64,000 nucleotides of DNA from Pseudomonadota bacterium (GCA_021818505.1 JAKADX010000006.1:1-64000); one strand, 5' to 3'. Positions 26,554-36,364 are shown, counted from the first letter of the stretch. Program-made: numbers and translations. The notes: a model not told the origin generated them from the sequence alone.

Positions 26554-27351
26554 TCAACGATCGGTCCAGCAGGCTGCGCGTTTCTCCAGGAACGCGTCGA
26601 TGCCCTCGGCAGCGTCCCGCGCCATCATGTTGCGCGTCATCGCCTCGGCCGCATAGCGATAGGCGTCGTCGAGCGGCATCTCGGCCTGGCGGTAGAAGGC
26701 TTCCTTGCCGATCGCCAGCGTGAGCTGGCTCTTGCCCGCGATCTGCGCTGCCAGCGTGGCGACGGCCGCGTCCAGGCCGTCAGACGGAACCACGCGATTG
26801 ACCAGCCCGATCTCCCGCGCGTGCGCCGCGTCGATCAGGTCGCCAGTGAGCAGCATCTCCATCGCCGCCTTGCGTCCGACCGCGCGCGACAGCGCCACCA
26901 TCGGCGTGGAGCAGAACAGACCGATATTGACGCCCGGCGTCGCGAAGCGCGCGTCGGCGGCGGCAACCGCGAGGTCGCAACTGGCGACAAGCTGGCAGCC
27001 CGCCGCAGTGGCGATGCCATGCACGCGCGCGATCACCGGCTTGGGCAACCGCACGATACGCGTCATCAGGTCCGAGCACTGCGCGAACAGCGCCGACATC
27101 ACCTCTCGCGACGGATTGGCGCGCATCTCCCGCAGATCGTGGCCGGCGCAGAACGCCGGCCCGGCGCCGGCGATCACCACCACGCGCACGCTGCGATCGA
27201 CAGCGATCGCATCCAGCGTCTCCGTCAGCGATGACATCAACGCGACCGACAGCGCGTTGCGTGCGGCCGGACGATTGAGCGTGAGCCAGGCGACGCCATC
27301 CACGTCGTGGCGCAGCAGCGCCGGCTGTTCGACCTTGGTCTGAACCGTCAT
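26554..27351 (-). CDS. Enoyl-CoA hydratase/isomerase-family protein
   Basis: The 265-residue crotonase-fold protein has the oxyanion-hole segments AGPAFCAGHDLREM and HGIATAAGCQLVASCDLAVA and the NIGLFCSTPMVALSR helix. In the last segment the usual catalytic Glu positions of true enoyl-CoA hydratases are replaced, as in ECHDC3-like relatives, so it may have another activity on an acyl-CoA. Start ATG 27351 has GGGAGGG upstream on the minus strand; a longer frame to 27528 is not credible. It leads the two-gene set with the VOC gene. Confidence 0.85.
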   Translation of the reverse strand: MTVQTKVEQPALLRHDVDGVAWLTLNRPAARNALSVALMSSLTETLDAIAVDRSVRVVVIAGAGPAFCAGHDLREMRANPSREVMSALFAQCSDLMTRIVRLPKPVIARVHGIATAAGCQLVASCDLAVAAADARFATPGVNIGLFCSTPMVALSRAVGRKAAMEMLLTGDLIDAAHAREIGLVNRVVPSDGLDAAVATLAAQIAGKSQLTLAIGKEAFYRQAEMPLDDAYRYAAEAMTRNMMARDAAEGIDAFLEKRAACWTDR

Positions 27352-27480
27352 GGTGCCCTCCCGACCCCATGCTGGGCGTTCCCCCGGACGGATCAAGTCC
27401 TTCATGACGGGGTATTGGCTTGTGCCCGGCACGGGATCAGCATTAACTCCGACGAAAGTCAAATCGGGGGGCTGGCTTCC

Positions 27481-28485
27481 ATGCAATCGCATCTGCTGGG
27501 GCGGATGCCCGACGGCACGCCGGTCCATGCCTATACGCTACGCGATCCGGGCGGACTGAGTGCGACCGTCATCCAGTACGGCGCGCGGCTGACGACGCTG
27601 GAAGTGCCGGTGGCCGCGGGGGTGCGCAACGTCACGCTGGGCTTCGATGCGTTGGAACCGTACCTCTCCGACGGCGCGCATCTCGGCGCGATCGCCGGGC
27701 GCTTCGCCAACCGGATCGCCGGCGGGCGCTTCACCCTTGACGGACGCGAATACCGCCTGTCGGTCAACAATGGCGCGAACACGCTGCACGGCGGCGCGGT
27801 CGGCTTTGCCCACGCGGTCTGGCAAGCCGAGCCGGAGGGGGAGACGCTGGTGCTCACGCATGTCAGCCCCGACGGCGATCAGGGATTTCCCGGCACGCTG
27901 CATTGCGAGGTGCGCTACCGGCTGCAGGGCGGTGATCTGGTCATCGACTACGAGGCGACCACGGACGCGCCGACGGTAGTCAACCTGACCAACCACGCCT
28001 ACTTCAACCTCGCCGGCGCCGGCACCGTGCTGGACCACAGCATCAGCATTGCCGCCGATCGTTTCCTGCCGGTCGATGCCGCGCTGATCCCGACAGGCGA
28101 AATGCGGCCCGTCACGGGGACGCCATTCGACCTGCGCCAGCCGACGCGCATCGGCGATCGCATCGACGCCGACGACGCACAACTGCGGCTCGGCGGCGGC
28201 TTCGACCATTGCTTCGTCCTGTCCGACGCCCCGCACCAAGCGCCGCAGCCGGCGGTGCGGCTGGAGGCCGAGGGGATCGTCATGGAGGTGCTGACCACTG
28301 AGCCGGCGGTGCAGTTCTACAGTGGTAATTTTCTCTCCGGCCAACCCTTCGCCTGGCGCACCGGATTGTGTCTGGAGACGCAACATTTCCCCGACAGCCC
28401 CAACCGCCCCGAATTTCCCTCGACCGAGCTGCGGCCCGGTGCGGCGTATTGGTCGCGTACCATCTACCGCTTCGGGCGCGGCTGA
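27481..28485 (+). CDS. galM: Aldose 1-epimerase (galactose mutarotase)
   Basis: The 334-residue enzyme interconverts alpha and beta anomers of hexoses. Expected residues are visible: the substrate-binding NNGANTLHGG with its His, the catalytic His in VVNLTNHAYFNLAG and the catalytic Glu in VLTTEPAVQFYSGN, plus the C-terminal ETQHFPDSPNRPEFPS. I start at ATG 27481, after a GGGGG stretch; the frame is open to 27307 but without family match. It is convergent with ccoS and overlaps it by 22 bases. No galactose operon is nearby, so it is probably a general mutarotase. Confidence 0.92.
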   Translation: MQSHLLGRMPDGTPVHAYTLRDPGGLSATVIQYGARLTTLEVPVAAGVRNVTLGFDALEPYLSDGAHLGAIAGRFANRIAGGRFTLDGREYRLSVNNGANTLHGGAVGFAHAVWQAEPEGETLVLTHVSPDGDQGFPGTLHCEVRYRLQGGDLVIDYEATTDAPTVVNLTNHAYFNLAGAGTVLDHSISIAADRFLPVDAALIPTGEMRPVTGTPFDLRQPTRIGDRIDADDAQLRLGGGFDHCFVLSDAPHQAPQPAVRLEAEGIVMEVLTTEPAVQFYSGNFLSGQPFAWRTGLCLETQHFPDSPNRPEFPSTELRPGAAYWSRTIYRFGRG

Positions 28486-28628
28486 TCGGGCATGTCGTCG
28501 AACAGGATGCGGTTGGCCGCACCCTCCATGTCTTCGTACTGGCCGTTGCGCAGCGACCAGAGGAAGCCGGCAAGGCCGATCAGGCCAAGGCAGAGGCTGA
28601 TTCCGATCAGATAAAGGATCGAGGTCAT
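28464..28628 (-). CDS. ccoS: cbb3 oxidase assembly protein CcoS
   Basis: The 54-residue membrane protein has one transmembrane helix (about residues 4-24) followed by the conserved SLRNGQYEDMEGAANRIL-type motif of CcoS/FixS, which is needed for cofactor insertion into cbb3 oxidase. It starts on the ATGA that overlaps the ccoI stop. It is the last gene of the operon; its end overlaps the opposite galM by 22 bases. Confidence 0.95.
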   Translation of the reverse strand: MTSILYLIGISLCLGLIGLAGFLWSLRNGQYEDMEGAANRILFDDMPDQPRPKR

Positions 28629-30964
28629 CGCACCCGTCCAACACGCAGGCTGTTGGCCATCACCACCAGCGAGGAGCCGGACATCGCCGCCGCCGCGAGC
28701 CAGGGCGTGACCCAGCCGAACACGGCGAGCGGCACCGACGCCGCGTTGTAGGCGAAAGCGAAACCCAGATTCTGCCGCATCACACTGCGTGCGCGGCGCG
28801 CGGTGCGCAAGGCCGTGGCAACGGGCGCCAGTCGCGCCCCTTGGAACACCAGATCGGCCACTGTCTGGCTGATATCGGCGGCGGTGGCGGGCGAGGCGGA
28901 AACGGCCGCGGCGGCGAGGCATGGCCCGTCGTTCAGCCCGTCGCCGACCATCAGCACGCGCCGGCCCTCGGCCCGCAATCGCTCGACCAGCGCGACCTTG
29001 TCGGTCGGCCCCATCGCGGCGTGCCATTCGCCGATCCCGAGCGTCGCCGCCACCCGCGCCACCTGCTCCGTCCGGTCGCCGGAGGCGAGCAGCACGCGCA
29101 TTCCCATCGCCCGCAGCGCGCGCACTGTCGCGACGGCGTCCTCGCGCAGTCTCTCGGCAAAGCCGAAGCGCACCGGATCACGGCCTGGCTCGGCGAACCA
29201 GAGTTCCGGCCCGTGCGCGTCGGCAGCTTGCTCCGGCCCGGCAAATCCGCGGCTGCCCAGCCGTACCTCGCCGGCTGGGGTCGCCAGCGACAACCCGCGC
29301 CCCGGATGCTCCAGCACGCCCTCTGCCGCCACGACCGACCCGGCGACGGCGGCCAGCGCGCGGGCGAGCGGGTGGCGGCTCGCGGCGGCCAGCGACGCGG
29401 CACGGACGAGCGCGTCATGGTCGGGAAGCGCGACCAGTGCCATGCCCGGCTCGGTCAGCGTGCCGGTCTTGTCGAACACCACCGTATCAGCCTCCGCCAG
29501 CCGCTCCAGCGCCGTGGCGGACTTGAGCAGGATGCCGGCGCGGAACAGCCGCGAGGTCGCGATCACCTGCACCGCCGGCACGGCCAGCGCGAGCGCGCAA
29601 GGACAGGTCACGATCAGCACCGAGCAGGCGATCAGCAGCGACTGGGGCAGCGTCGCGCCGACGCCAAGCCACCAGCCGAGGAACGTCGCCAGCGCCGCGA
29701 CATGCACCGTCGGCGCGTAGCGACGGGCGACGCGGTCGGCCAGGGCGACGAAGCGGCTCTTGCGCGCCTCCGCCGCCTCGATCAGGCGAACGCACTCGGC
29801 GAGCAGCGTGCCCGCGCCGGTCGCGCTGGCGCGCACGACGATCGGCGGGCCAAGATTGACGGAGCCGGCGAACACCGCCGCCCCCGCCGCCGCCGCCGCC
29901 GGCAGGCTTTCGCCGGAGACCAGGCTGGCGTCCAGCGTGGTTTCGCCGCGCTCGATCACGCCGTCCACGCCGATACGCTCGCCCATGCCGACCAGTACCC
30001 GCGCGCCGGGCGCCACCTGCTCGGCGGCCCGACGCTCGACGGCGCCGTCTGGTGTCAGCAGCGCCACGTCCAAGGTGCGCAAGGCGAGCAACTGCTCCGC
30101 CCCGGCGCGCGCACGGCTGCGGGCGCGGTGATCCAGCACGCGGCCGATCAGCAGGAAGAACAACAGCGAAGTCGCGGAATCGAAATAGGCATGGGCGCCG
30201 CCCGCGATCGTCTGCACCAGGCTGAGGGCGGTCACCAGCGCGACGCCGACGCTGATCGGCACGTCCATGTTGGTCCGGCCGTGGCGCAGGGCAGCGAAGG
30301 CCGAGCGGAAGAACGGCATCCCGGCATAGGCAACGGCCGGCATGGCGATCAGCGCACTCTCCCACAGCAGCAGAGCGCGCGTCGCCGGCCCCATGTCCTG
30401 CACAAGCCCGGCCCATATCGCGACGGAGACCAGCATGACGTTGCCGGCGGCGAACCCCGCGACCGCGAGCGCCCGCAGTAGCGCCCGCCCGGTGCGGTCC
30501 TGCGCCGCCGCCAGCGCCGCCGGATCGAACGGTACCAGCCGGTAGCCGAGGCTTTCGATCAGGCTGACCAGCCGCTCCCCTTCGGCGGCGGCACCACGCC
30601 ATGCCAGCCGCAGCCGGCGCGTCGTCATGTTGACACGGCCGGCGGTCACCTCCGACTCGCGCGCCAGTACCTGTTCGATCAGCCAGACGCACGCGCCGCA
30701 TTGCAGGCCATCGACGGCGAGCGTCATGGCGTGGCCGCCGTCGGGTTCGGCCGTGACACAGCGCCCGAGGTCCCATCGCGCCGCCGGCTCCGGCCGCGGC
30801 GGGCGCGCGGTCGGGTCGAGCACGCGGCGGCGGTAGTAGGCACCGAGGCCCGCACCCTCGATCACCGCGGCGGCGGCCGCGCAGCCGGGGCAGCAGAATT
30901 TCCGTCCAGGCGCGGTCGGCAGGCCGCAATGGGCGCAGGTGCCGGTGGTGACGGCGACGTTCAC
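28625..30964 (-). CDS. ccoI: Copper-exporting P-type ATPase for cbb3 oxidase (CcoI/FixI)
   Basis: CcoI supplies copper to the cbb3 oxidase active site. The 779-residue protein has an N-terminal Cys-rich zinc-knuckle-like segment (CAHCGLPT, FCCPGC), a heavy-metal-associated domain with GLQCGACVWLIE, a membrane CPC motif (TCPCALALAVP), phosphorylation site DKTGTLTEPG and hinge GDGLNDGPCLAAA. The start is GTG 30964, whose overlap GTGA with the ccoH stop indicates coupling; the much longer open frame upstream (to 31393) overlaps ccoH and has shadow composition. Order ccoG-ccoH-ccoI-ccoS is canonical. Confidence 0.95.
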   Translation of the reverse strand: MNVAVTTGTCAHCGLPTAPGRKFCCPGCAAAAAVIEGAGLGAYYRRRVLDPTARPPRPEPAARWDLGRCVTAEPDGGHAMTLAVDGLQCGACVWLIEQVLARESEVTAGRVNMTTRRLRLAWRGAAAEGERLVSLIESLGYRLVPFDPAALAAAQDRTGRALLRALAVAGFAAGNVMLVSVAIWAGLVQDMGPATRALLLWESALIAMPAVAYAGMPFFRSAFAALRHGRTNMDVPISVGVALVTALSLVQTIAGGAHAYFDSATSLLFFLLIGRVLDHRARSRARAGAEQLLALRTLDVALLTPDGAVERRAAEQVAPGARVLVGMGERIGVDGVIERGETTLDASLVSGESLPAAAAAGAAVFAGSVNLGPPIVVRASATGAGTLLAECVRLIEAAEARKSRFVALADRVARRYAPTVHVAALATFLGWWLGVGATLPQSLLIACSVLIVTCPCALALAVPAVQVIATSRLFRAGILLKSATALERLAEADTVVFDKTGTLTEPGMALVALPDHDALVRAASLAAASRHPLARALAAVAGSVVAAEGVLEHPGRGLSLATPAGEVRLGSRGFAGPEQAADAHGPELWFAEPGRDPVRFGFAERLREDAVATVRALRAMGMRVLLASGDRTEQVARVAATLGIGEWHAAMGPTDKVALVERLRAEGRRVLMVGDGLNDGPCLAAAAVSASPATAADISQTVADLVFQGARLAPVATALRTARRARSVMRQNLGFAFAYNAASVPLAVFGWVTPWLAAAAMSGSSLVVMANSLRVGRVR

Positions 30965-31434
30965 CGCACCACGACACGCGGCGTGGCGTGCAGCGTGTCG
31001 CCGCCATGCGCGATCGACAGCAGCACGTCCCACTGCCCCTGTTGCGGCAGCGCCGCGTCGGCGACGTAGCGGCCCGGCGTGGTTTCGTGGAACGTCAGCG
31101 CCATCGCCTCGTCCGGGCCGAGCGGGCGACGTGCCGTCGCGGCAATGCGGGCATGTGCCAGCGGCGCGCCGTCGCGGGCGGCGAGCATCAGCACGGGATG
31201 ACGGGCGGCGTCGGTCGCCTCCACCCGCCAGCCGAGCGCCGCCTGGCGTGCCGCCACGGCCAGCACTGCATCGTAGTGATTGCTGTGATCGAAGTCGTTG
31301 TTCACCGCGGCGCCAGGGAATGTGGCCAGCGCGGACCAGACCATGCCGCCGTTGACGGCGATCACCACCACGAAAGCCGCGACGACGAACCATGGGAAAT
31401 GTCGCCAGGCGGAGCGGTGAGTGGTTGCGGACAT
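30961..31434 (-). CDS. ccoH: FixH/CcoH, cbb3 oxidase assembly factor
   Basis: The 157-residue protein has one N-terminal membrane helix (about residues 15-37, FVVAAFVVVIAVNGGMVW) with the conserved ALATFPGAAVNNDFDHSNHYD segment of FixH proteins, then a periplasmic beta-domain. FixH helps stabilise subunit assembly and copper insertion. It lies 19 bases after ccoG and overlaps ccoI by 4 bases. Confidence 0.95.
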   Translation of the reverse strand: MSATTHRSAWRHFPWFVVAAFVVVIAVNGGMVWSALATFPGAAVNNDFDHSNHYDAVLAVAARQAALGWRVEATDAARHPVLMLAARDGAPLAHARIAATARRPLGPDEAMALTFHETTPGRYVADAALPQQGQWDVLLSIAHGGDTLHATPRVVVR

Positions 31435-31453
31435 GCGGACTTCCTCCCGAGGG

Positions 31454-32923
31454 TCAGCGCACTGGCGTGCCGGGGCCGATGAAGATCGACGACGTGCGTG
31501 TCGTCTCGCCGGTTGTGGTGTTGTGGAGCGTGAAGTGGATCGGCTCCTCGCCCGACTTCAGATGCGTCGGCCGTCCGATCGCCAGCACGCGGAACGTAGC
31601 GATGCTGTCGGCCGGCACGTTCAGGTGCAGTTCGGCGCCGGTAGCGGGCTGCTCGGCGAGCGCCAGACTCGCGTGCTCCAACCCGTCGATGGTGAGCGAG
31701 AACACGGAGTCCCGCTGCGTCTTGTTGGCGATCTTGACGGTGTAGGCATTGCGCAGGCTGCCGTCGTGCAGCGTGACGAACAGCGGCGCGCGATCGTGCT
31801 GCACCGACAGGATCTGCGTCGGTCGAGTCGCCAGCGCCACCCCCATGATCGCCACTGCGAGCACCAGCGCCGAGACGTAGATCACGGTGCGCGGCCGAAG
31901 CAGATGGAACCGTTCGAACCGGCCTTCGGCCTTCGCCTTCTGCCGCGCCAGCGTGTCCCAGGTAATCAGCCAGCGTTTGCCGCCGGTCCTGTCCATGATT
32001 TCGTTGCAGGCGTCGATGCACAGGCCGCAGTTGATGCATTCGAGCTGCACGCCGTCGCGGATGTCGATACCGGTCGGGCAGACATTGACGCAGGCGCGGC
32101 AGTCGATGCAATCGCCGAACTTCGCGGCCGCGGCGGCATCCTTGCGGTGATGCCCGCGCGGCTCACCACGCCAGCCCTGATAGGTCACGATCAGGCTCTG
32201 CTCGTCCAGCATCGCCGCCTGGAAACGCGGCCATGGGCACATATAGGTGCAGACCTGCTCGCGTGCCCAGCCTGCCAGCAGATACGTGGTGCCGGTGAAC
32301 AGGGCGGTGAAACCGTACACCGGCATCGACGCCTTGCCGGTCCAGAACGCGACGGTCACGGTCGGCGCATCGGTAAAGTACATGATCCACGCGCCGCCCG
32401 TCCAGAATGCCACAACAAGCCACGCCCCGTGCTTCGCCACCTTGCGCCACGCGCGGTCGAACGTGAGCGGCCCGGCATCGCGGCGCATGCGTTCGTTACG
32501 GTCGCCCTCGATGCGCCGCTCGATCCACATGAACAGGTCGGTCCATACGGTCTGCGGGCAGGCATAGCCGCACCAGATGCGGCCGGCGAGGCTGGTCACC
32601 AGGAACAGCCCCACCGCGCCAAGGATCAGGCCGCCGGCCAGGAAATAGATATCCTGCGGCCAGAACTCCATGTGAAAGACGTAGAACCGGCGATTGGCGA
32701 TATCGAGCAGCAGCGCCTGGTCGGGCCGCCCCGGTCCCCGCGGCCAGCGCACCCAGGGCAACGTGTAGTATACCGTCAGGCAGAACAGCAGCACCGCCCA
32801 TTTCAGGTCACGGGCGATGCCGCTGACCGCCTTCGGATAGACCCTCACGCGGTCGGCGTAGAAGCCACTCTGGCTCAGCTTCTGCTCGGCAGCATGCCGA
32901 CCGGTGCGATTCATGCGCGACAT
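31454..32923 (-). CDS. ccoG: CcoG/FixG, cytochrome c oxidase accessory protein (Fe-S cupric reductase)
   Basis: The 489-residue membrane protein has five or so helices and two ferredoxin-type clusters: CIDCRACVNVCPTG and CINCGLCIDACNE. CGYACPQTVW and CTYMCPWPRF, family landmarks, are present. Known CcoG reduces Cu(II) to Cu(I) for cbb3 assembly. A periplasmic Ig-like C-terminal domain (about 370-485) follows the sixth hydrophobic segment. It lies 15 bases after ccoP on the same strand. Confidence 0.96.
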   Translation of the reverse strand: MSRMNRTGRHAAEQKLSQSGFYADRVRVYPKAVSGIARDLKWAVLLFCLTVYYTLPWVRWPRGPGRPDQALLLDIANRRFYVFHMEFWPQDIYFLAGGLILGAVGLFLVTSLAGRIWCGYACPQTVWTDLFMWIERRIEGDRNERMRRDAGPLTFDRAWRKVAKHGAWLVVAFWTGGAWIMYFTDAPTVTVAFWTGKASMPVYGFTALFTGTTYLLAGWAREQVCTYMCPWPRFQAAMLDEQSLIVTYQGWRGEPRGHHRKDAAAAAKFGDCIDCRACVNVCPTGIDIRDGVQLECINCGLCIDACNEIMDRTGGKRWLITWDTLARQKAKAEGRFERFHLLRPRTVIYVSALVLAVAIMGVALATRPTQILSVQHDRAPLFVTLHDGSLRNAYTVKIANKTQRDSVFSLTIDGLEHASLALAEQPATGAELHLNVPADSIATFRVLAIGRPTHLKSGEEPIHFTLHNTTTGETTRTSSIFIGPGTPVR

Positions 32924-32938
32924 CCCGATGCTGCCCCG

Positions 32939-33808
32939 CTACTCGCCGCCGCCCAGCGAGTGAACGTAGATCGCCAGGCTGCGGATGGTCGCAGGATCGA
33001 GCCGCTTGTTCCAGGCCGGCATCACGCCCATGCGCGGATTGTTGATCTGCGCCACGATCTCGTCGCGCGTATTGGCGAACAGGTGTACGCGGCTCCTCAA
33101 CGGCGGCGTGCCAACGTCGTGATTGCCCTGCGCATTGTCGCCGTGGCAAACTGCGCAATTATCGGCGAACACCTGCTTGCCGGCGGCGACGCTGGCGGAC
33201 GCCGCCTGATTCCCGTATAGCGTCCATACGTAGTCGGCGACCTGCTGGATCTGCTCGGGCTTGAGCATCGCGTCGGCACCGAAGCGCGGCATCTGGCTGA
33301 CATGCGCGTCGGGATCGCCGCTGCGAACACCGTGCGTGATGGTGCGCTCGATCTGCGCCAGCGTGCCGCCCCAACGCCAGACATCACTCGCCAGATTCGG
33401 ATAGCCCGGCCGTCCGCCGCCGCCTGCTCCATGACACGGCTGGCAGTTATTGGCGAACGCGATGCGTCCGGCCGTCAGCGCCATGGCGTCGAGTTGCGGA
33501 TCGGCCTTCACCTTCTCGACCGGCAGTGCCGCGATCTTGTCCATGAATACGGCGCGCTGCGCGATCAGCGCCTTGACGTCGGCGTCGACACGGGCGCGCG
33601 TGCTGTAACCGAGTAGACCATTGGTGTGGCCGGGCCCGTACGGAATGGAAGGATAGAGCACCAGCAGCGCGACCCCCCAGACCACCGTCGCAGCCAGGAC
33701 GTAAAGCCACCATTTCGGCAGCGGGGTATTGAGTTCCTTCAGCCCATCCCACTCGTGGCCGGTGGTATCGCGGCCGGAGAAGGTGTCCTTCTCAACCTTG
33801 GTCGGCAT
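32939..33808 (-). CDS. ccoP: cbb3 oxidase diheme cytochrome c subunit CcoP
   Basis: CcoP is the diheme electron-entry subunit of cbb3 oxidase. The 289-residue protein has the N-terminal EWDGLKELNTPLPKWWLY motif, one membrane helix (about 34-52), and two heme-binding sites C122-Q-P-C-H126 and C218-A-V-C-H222, each followed by its axial Met region. Length and spacing match the family. Gene order ccoN-O-Q-P is preserved. Confidence 0.97.
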   Translation of the reverse strand: MPTKVEKDTFSGRDTTGHEWDGLKELNTPLPKWWLYVLAATVVWGVALLVLYPSIPYGPGHTNGLLGYSTRARVDADVKALIAQRAVFMDKIAALPVEKVKADPQLDAMALTAGRIAFANNCQPCHGAGGGGRPGYPNLASDVWRWGGTLAQIERTITHGVRSGDPDAHVSQMPRFGADAMLKPEQIQQVADYVWTLYGNQAASASVAAGKQVFADNCAVCHGDNAQGNHDVGTPPLRSRVHLFANTRDEIVAQINNPRMGVMPAWNKRLDPATIRSLAIYVHSLGGGE

Positions 33809-33820
33809 CCGCCGATCTCC

Positions 33821-33964
33821 TTACCTGTCGTCGCGCAGCGGAATGTTGGCGTCCTGATCGAAGCCGGCCCGGCGACCCGGCAGATAGGTCGCCGCCACCA
33901 CCAGCACGAACACCGCGCCCACGAGCACGATCGAGTGGCGCATCAGGAACAGCACGATCTCCAT
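33821..33964 (-). CDS. ccoQ: cbb3 oxidase subunit CcoQ
   Basis: This 47-residue protein, found by translating between ccoO and ccoP, has one membrane helix (about residues 10-30) and the short charged tail of CcoQ ending DQDANIPLRDDR. CcoQ stabilises the oxidase, particularly in air. It starts 9 bases after the ccoO stop and ends 12 bases before ccoP. Confidence 0.9.
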   Translation of the reverse strand: MEIVLFLMRHSIVLVGAVFVLVVAATYLPGRRAGFDQDANIPLRDDR

Positions 33965-33973
33965 GTCCCGCTC

Positions 33974-34693
33974 CTATTGTTTCTCTTGCTCGGTGCTGAC
34001 ATCGGCAAAATCGACCATCGTGCCGAGCACCTGCAGATAGGCGACCAGTGCATCCATCTCGGTCGGCCCGTTTGCGTTGCCCGGAACGACCACCGCCTTC
34101 GGCCAGCGTTTGCGGAACGTGTCGAGGTCGGTGTCCACGGTCGCCTGCGCGACCAGATCATCCCTCGCGTGAGCAATCTGGTCATCGGTGTAAGGCGTCC
34201 CGAGTTCGCGCAGGGTTCGCATCTTCGCGGCAATCCGGTCCTGGCGCAGCGGCGTTTCTGCAAGGAACGCGTAGCGCGGCATCAGGCTTTCCGGCACCAC
34301 CGCCTCGGGGTCGGTCAGATGCGCATAGTGCCACTCGCTGGAATACTTGCCGCCGACGCGCGCGAGGTCCGGGCCGATGCGCTTGCTGCCCCACTGGAAC
34401 GGATGGTCGTACATGCTCTCGGCCGCGAGACTGTAATGACCATAACGCTCGACTTCGTCTTTGAGCGCGCGGATCTGCTGGCTGTGACATAGATAACAGC
34501 CCTCGCGCACGTAGATGTCGCGGCCGGCGAGTTCCAGCGGAGAGTAGGGTCGCACGCCCTTCACGTGCTCCACCGTGGTTTCGATGGTGAACAGCGGGAT
34601 CACCTCGACGATCCCGCCGATCGCCACCGTGATCAGCACCAGCACCAGCAGGAGGATGGCATTGCGCTCGATCCATTCGTGACGAATGAGCAT
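33974..34693 (-). CDS. ccoO: cbb3 oxidase monoheme cytochrome c subunit CcoO
   Basis: The 239-residue protein is membrane-anchored (helix at about residues 12-34) with a single heme site C66-Y-L-C-H70 in [13 protein letters not shown] and the conserved [16 protein letters not shown] and [13 protein letters not shown] motifs with the axial Met. It passes electrons from CcoP to CcoN. It starts 4 bases after the ccoN stop. Confidence 0.97.
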   Translation of the reverse strand: MLIRHEWIERNAILLLVLVLITVAIGGIVEVIPLFTIETTVEHVKGVRPYSPLELAGRDIYVREGCYLCHSQQIRALKDEVERYGHYSLAAESMYDHPFQWGSKRIGPDLARVGGKYSSEWHYAHLTDPEAVVPESLMPRYAFLAETPLRQDRIAAKMRTLRELGTPYTDDQIAHARDDLVAQATVDTDLDTFRKRWPKAVVVPGNANGPTEMDALVAYLQVLGTMVDFADVSTEQEKQ

Positions 34694-34697
34694 GGCA

Positions 34698-36176
34698 CTA
34701 CGCCCCCGCGACCGCGATGCCGGCCGGCAGCTCGGCCGCGACCGGTTCGGTGCGGCTGCTGCGCACCGTCATGATGAGATTGTAGGCCATGATGAGGCCA
34801 CCGATCAGGAACAGCACACCGCCCAACAGGCGGATCACGTAGTACGGATGCACCGCCACCACCGACTCGACGAACGAGTACTGCAGGAAGCCGAACTGGT
34901 CATAGGCACGCCACATCAGCCCCTGCATGATGCCGGCGACCCACATCGTGGTGATGTAGAGCACGATGCCGAGGGTGGCGATCCAGTAGTGCCAAGACAC
35001 GAGCCGGGTCGAATACAGACCGCTGCGCTTCCACAGCACCGGCACGAGGTAGTACATCGCGCCGAAGCTGATGAAGGCCACCCAGCCGAGCGCCCCGGAA
35101 TGCACGTGGCCGATCGTCCAGTCGGTGTAGTGGCTCAGTGCGTTCACGTCGCGGATCGACATCACCGGCCCCTCGAAGGTGGACATGCCGTAGAAGCCGA
35201 CGGCGGTGACCGAGAAACGCAGCGCGGGGTCGGTGCGCAGCTTGTCCCACGCGCCCGACAGCGTCATGAGCCCGTTGATCATGCCGCCCCAGCTTGGCAT
35301 CCACAGCATGATCGAGAACGCCATGCCGAGCGTCTGCGTCCAGTCCGGCAGCGAGGTCCAGTGCAGGTGATGCGGACCGGCCCACATATAGAGGAAGATC
35401 AGCGACCAGAAATGCACGACGGACAGCCGGTACGAGTACACCGGCCGGTTCGCCTGCTTCGGAACGAAGTAATACATCATCCCCAGGAACGCCGCGGTCA
35501 GGAAGAAGCCGACCGCGTTGTGGCCGTACCACCACTGGATCATCGCGCCCTGTACGCCTGTGTACAGGCTGTAGCTCTTGGCCTGGTAGAACGACACGGG
35601 CAGTTCGGCATTGTTGCCCAGGACCAGGATCGCGATGGTGATGATGTAGGCGAGATAGAACCAGTTGGCGACGTAGATGTGCGGCTCCTGGCGCAGCAGC
35701 AGCGTGCCGATGAACACCACCGCATAGGCGACCCAGACAATCACGAGGAAGGCGATGATGTGCCATTCCGGCTCGGCGTATTCCTGGCTGCGGCTGTAGC
35801 CCATGACATAGCTCAGCGCAGCCATCACGATGAAGAAGTTGTAGCCCCAGAAAATGAAGTCGGCGAGCGCGTCGCCCCCGAACAGGCGGGTGCGGCAGGT
35901 GCGCTGGACGACATACAGCGAGGTCGCGAACAGCGCGTTGCCACCGAAGGCGAAGATGGCGGCCGAGGTGTGCACGGGACGCAGCCGGCCGAAATTGAGG
36001 AACGGAAGACCCATGCTGATATTGGGCCAGCACAGTTCCGCGGCGATGGTGACGCCGACCAGGAAGGCCACGATCGCCCAGAACATCGCGGCGATGACGA
36101 ACTTGCGCACCACCGCCTCATTATAGACGGGCATCTCGAGGCCGGCCTCGCTGTGCGCGGCGACGGCGGCGCTCAT
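34698..36176 (-). CDS. ccoN: cbb3 oxidase catalytic subunit CcoN
   Basis: CcoN carries heme b and the heme b3-CuB site that reduces oxygen and pumps protons. The 492-residue protein has about 12 helices and the expected His clusters: [44 protein letters not shown] and [13 protein letters not shown]. Start ATG 36176 overlaps the stop of the small upstream gene (ATGA). Such high-affinity oxidases serve microaerobic respiration, in keeping with the FNR/FixK-type box upstream. Confidence 0.98.
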   Translation of the reverse strand: MSAAVAAHSEAGLEMPVYNEAVVRKFVIAAMFWAIVAFLVGVTIAAELCWPNISMGLPFLNFGRLRPVHTSAAIFAFGGNALFATSLYVVQRTCRTRLFGGDALADFIFWGYNFFIVMAALSYVMGYSRSQEYAEPEWHIIAFLVIVWVAYAVVFIGTLLLRQEPHIYVANWFYLAYIITIAILVLGNNAELPVSFYQAKSYSLYTGVQGAMIQWWYGHNAVGFFLTAAFLGMMYYFVPKQANRPVYSYRLSVVHFWSLIFLYMWAGPHHLHWTSLPDWTQTLGMAFSIMLWMPSWGGMINGLMTLSGAWDKLRTDPALRFSVTAVGFYGMSTFEGPVMSIRDVNALSHYTDWTIGHVHSGALGWVAFISFGAMYYLVPVLWKRSGLYSTRLVSWHYWIATLGIVLYITTMWVAGIMQGLMWRAYDQFGFLQYSFVESVVAVHPYYVIRLLGGVLFLIGGLIMAYNLIMTVRSSRTEPVAAELPAGIAVAGA

Positions 36177-36364
36177 TGCGTCGGCCTCCGCGCCGCGTCC
36201 AGCGCATCGTAGTGCGCCTTGACCAGTCCGATCAGGAACACCGCGGCGAAGCCGGCGAGACTCAGCCCGAAGATGTAGATTTCGTCATCCACCGCGCCCG
36301 CCGCCATGAACAGGCCGACCAGCCCGAGGACGGCCATCAGCACGCCCACGACCACACTGCTCAT
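36173..36364 (-). CDS. Small membrane protein heading the cbb3 operon
   Basis: The 63-residue protein has two hydrophobic segments ([20 protein letters not shown] and [19 protein letters not shown]) separated by an acidic loop (VDDE) and a short charged C-terminus. I do not recognise a named family. It overlaps the ccoN start by 4 bases and starts at ATG 36364, preceded by a GGGGGCTAGG ribosome-site-like stretch, so it is the first gene of the oxidase transcript. Small two-helix proteins are found at this position in some related genomes. An accessory oxidase subunit or assembly factor is plausible by position only. Confidence 0.72.
   Translation of the reverse strand: MSSVVVGVLMAVLGLVGLFMAAGAVDDEIYIFGLSLAGFAAVFLIGLVKAHYDALDAARRPTQ

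Noticed and set aside
30965-31393. Extended N-terminus of CcoI
   Set aside because: It overlaps ccoH in another frame and has Arg-rich shadow composition; GTG 30964 overlaps the ccoH stop and starts the conserved part.
34686-36212. 508-codon plus-strand frame opposite ccoN
   Set aside because: Antisense shadow in high-GC DNA; ccoN on the minus strand is unambiguous.
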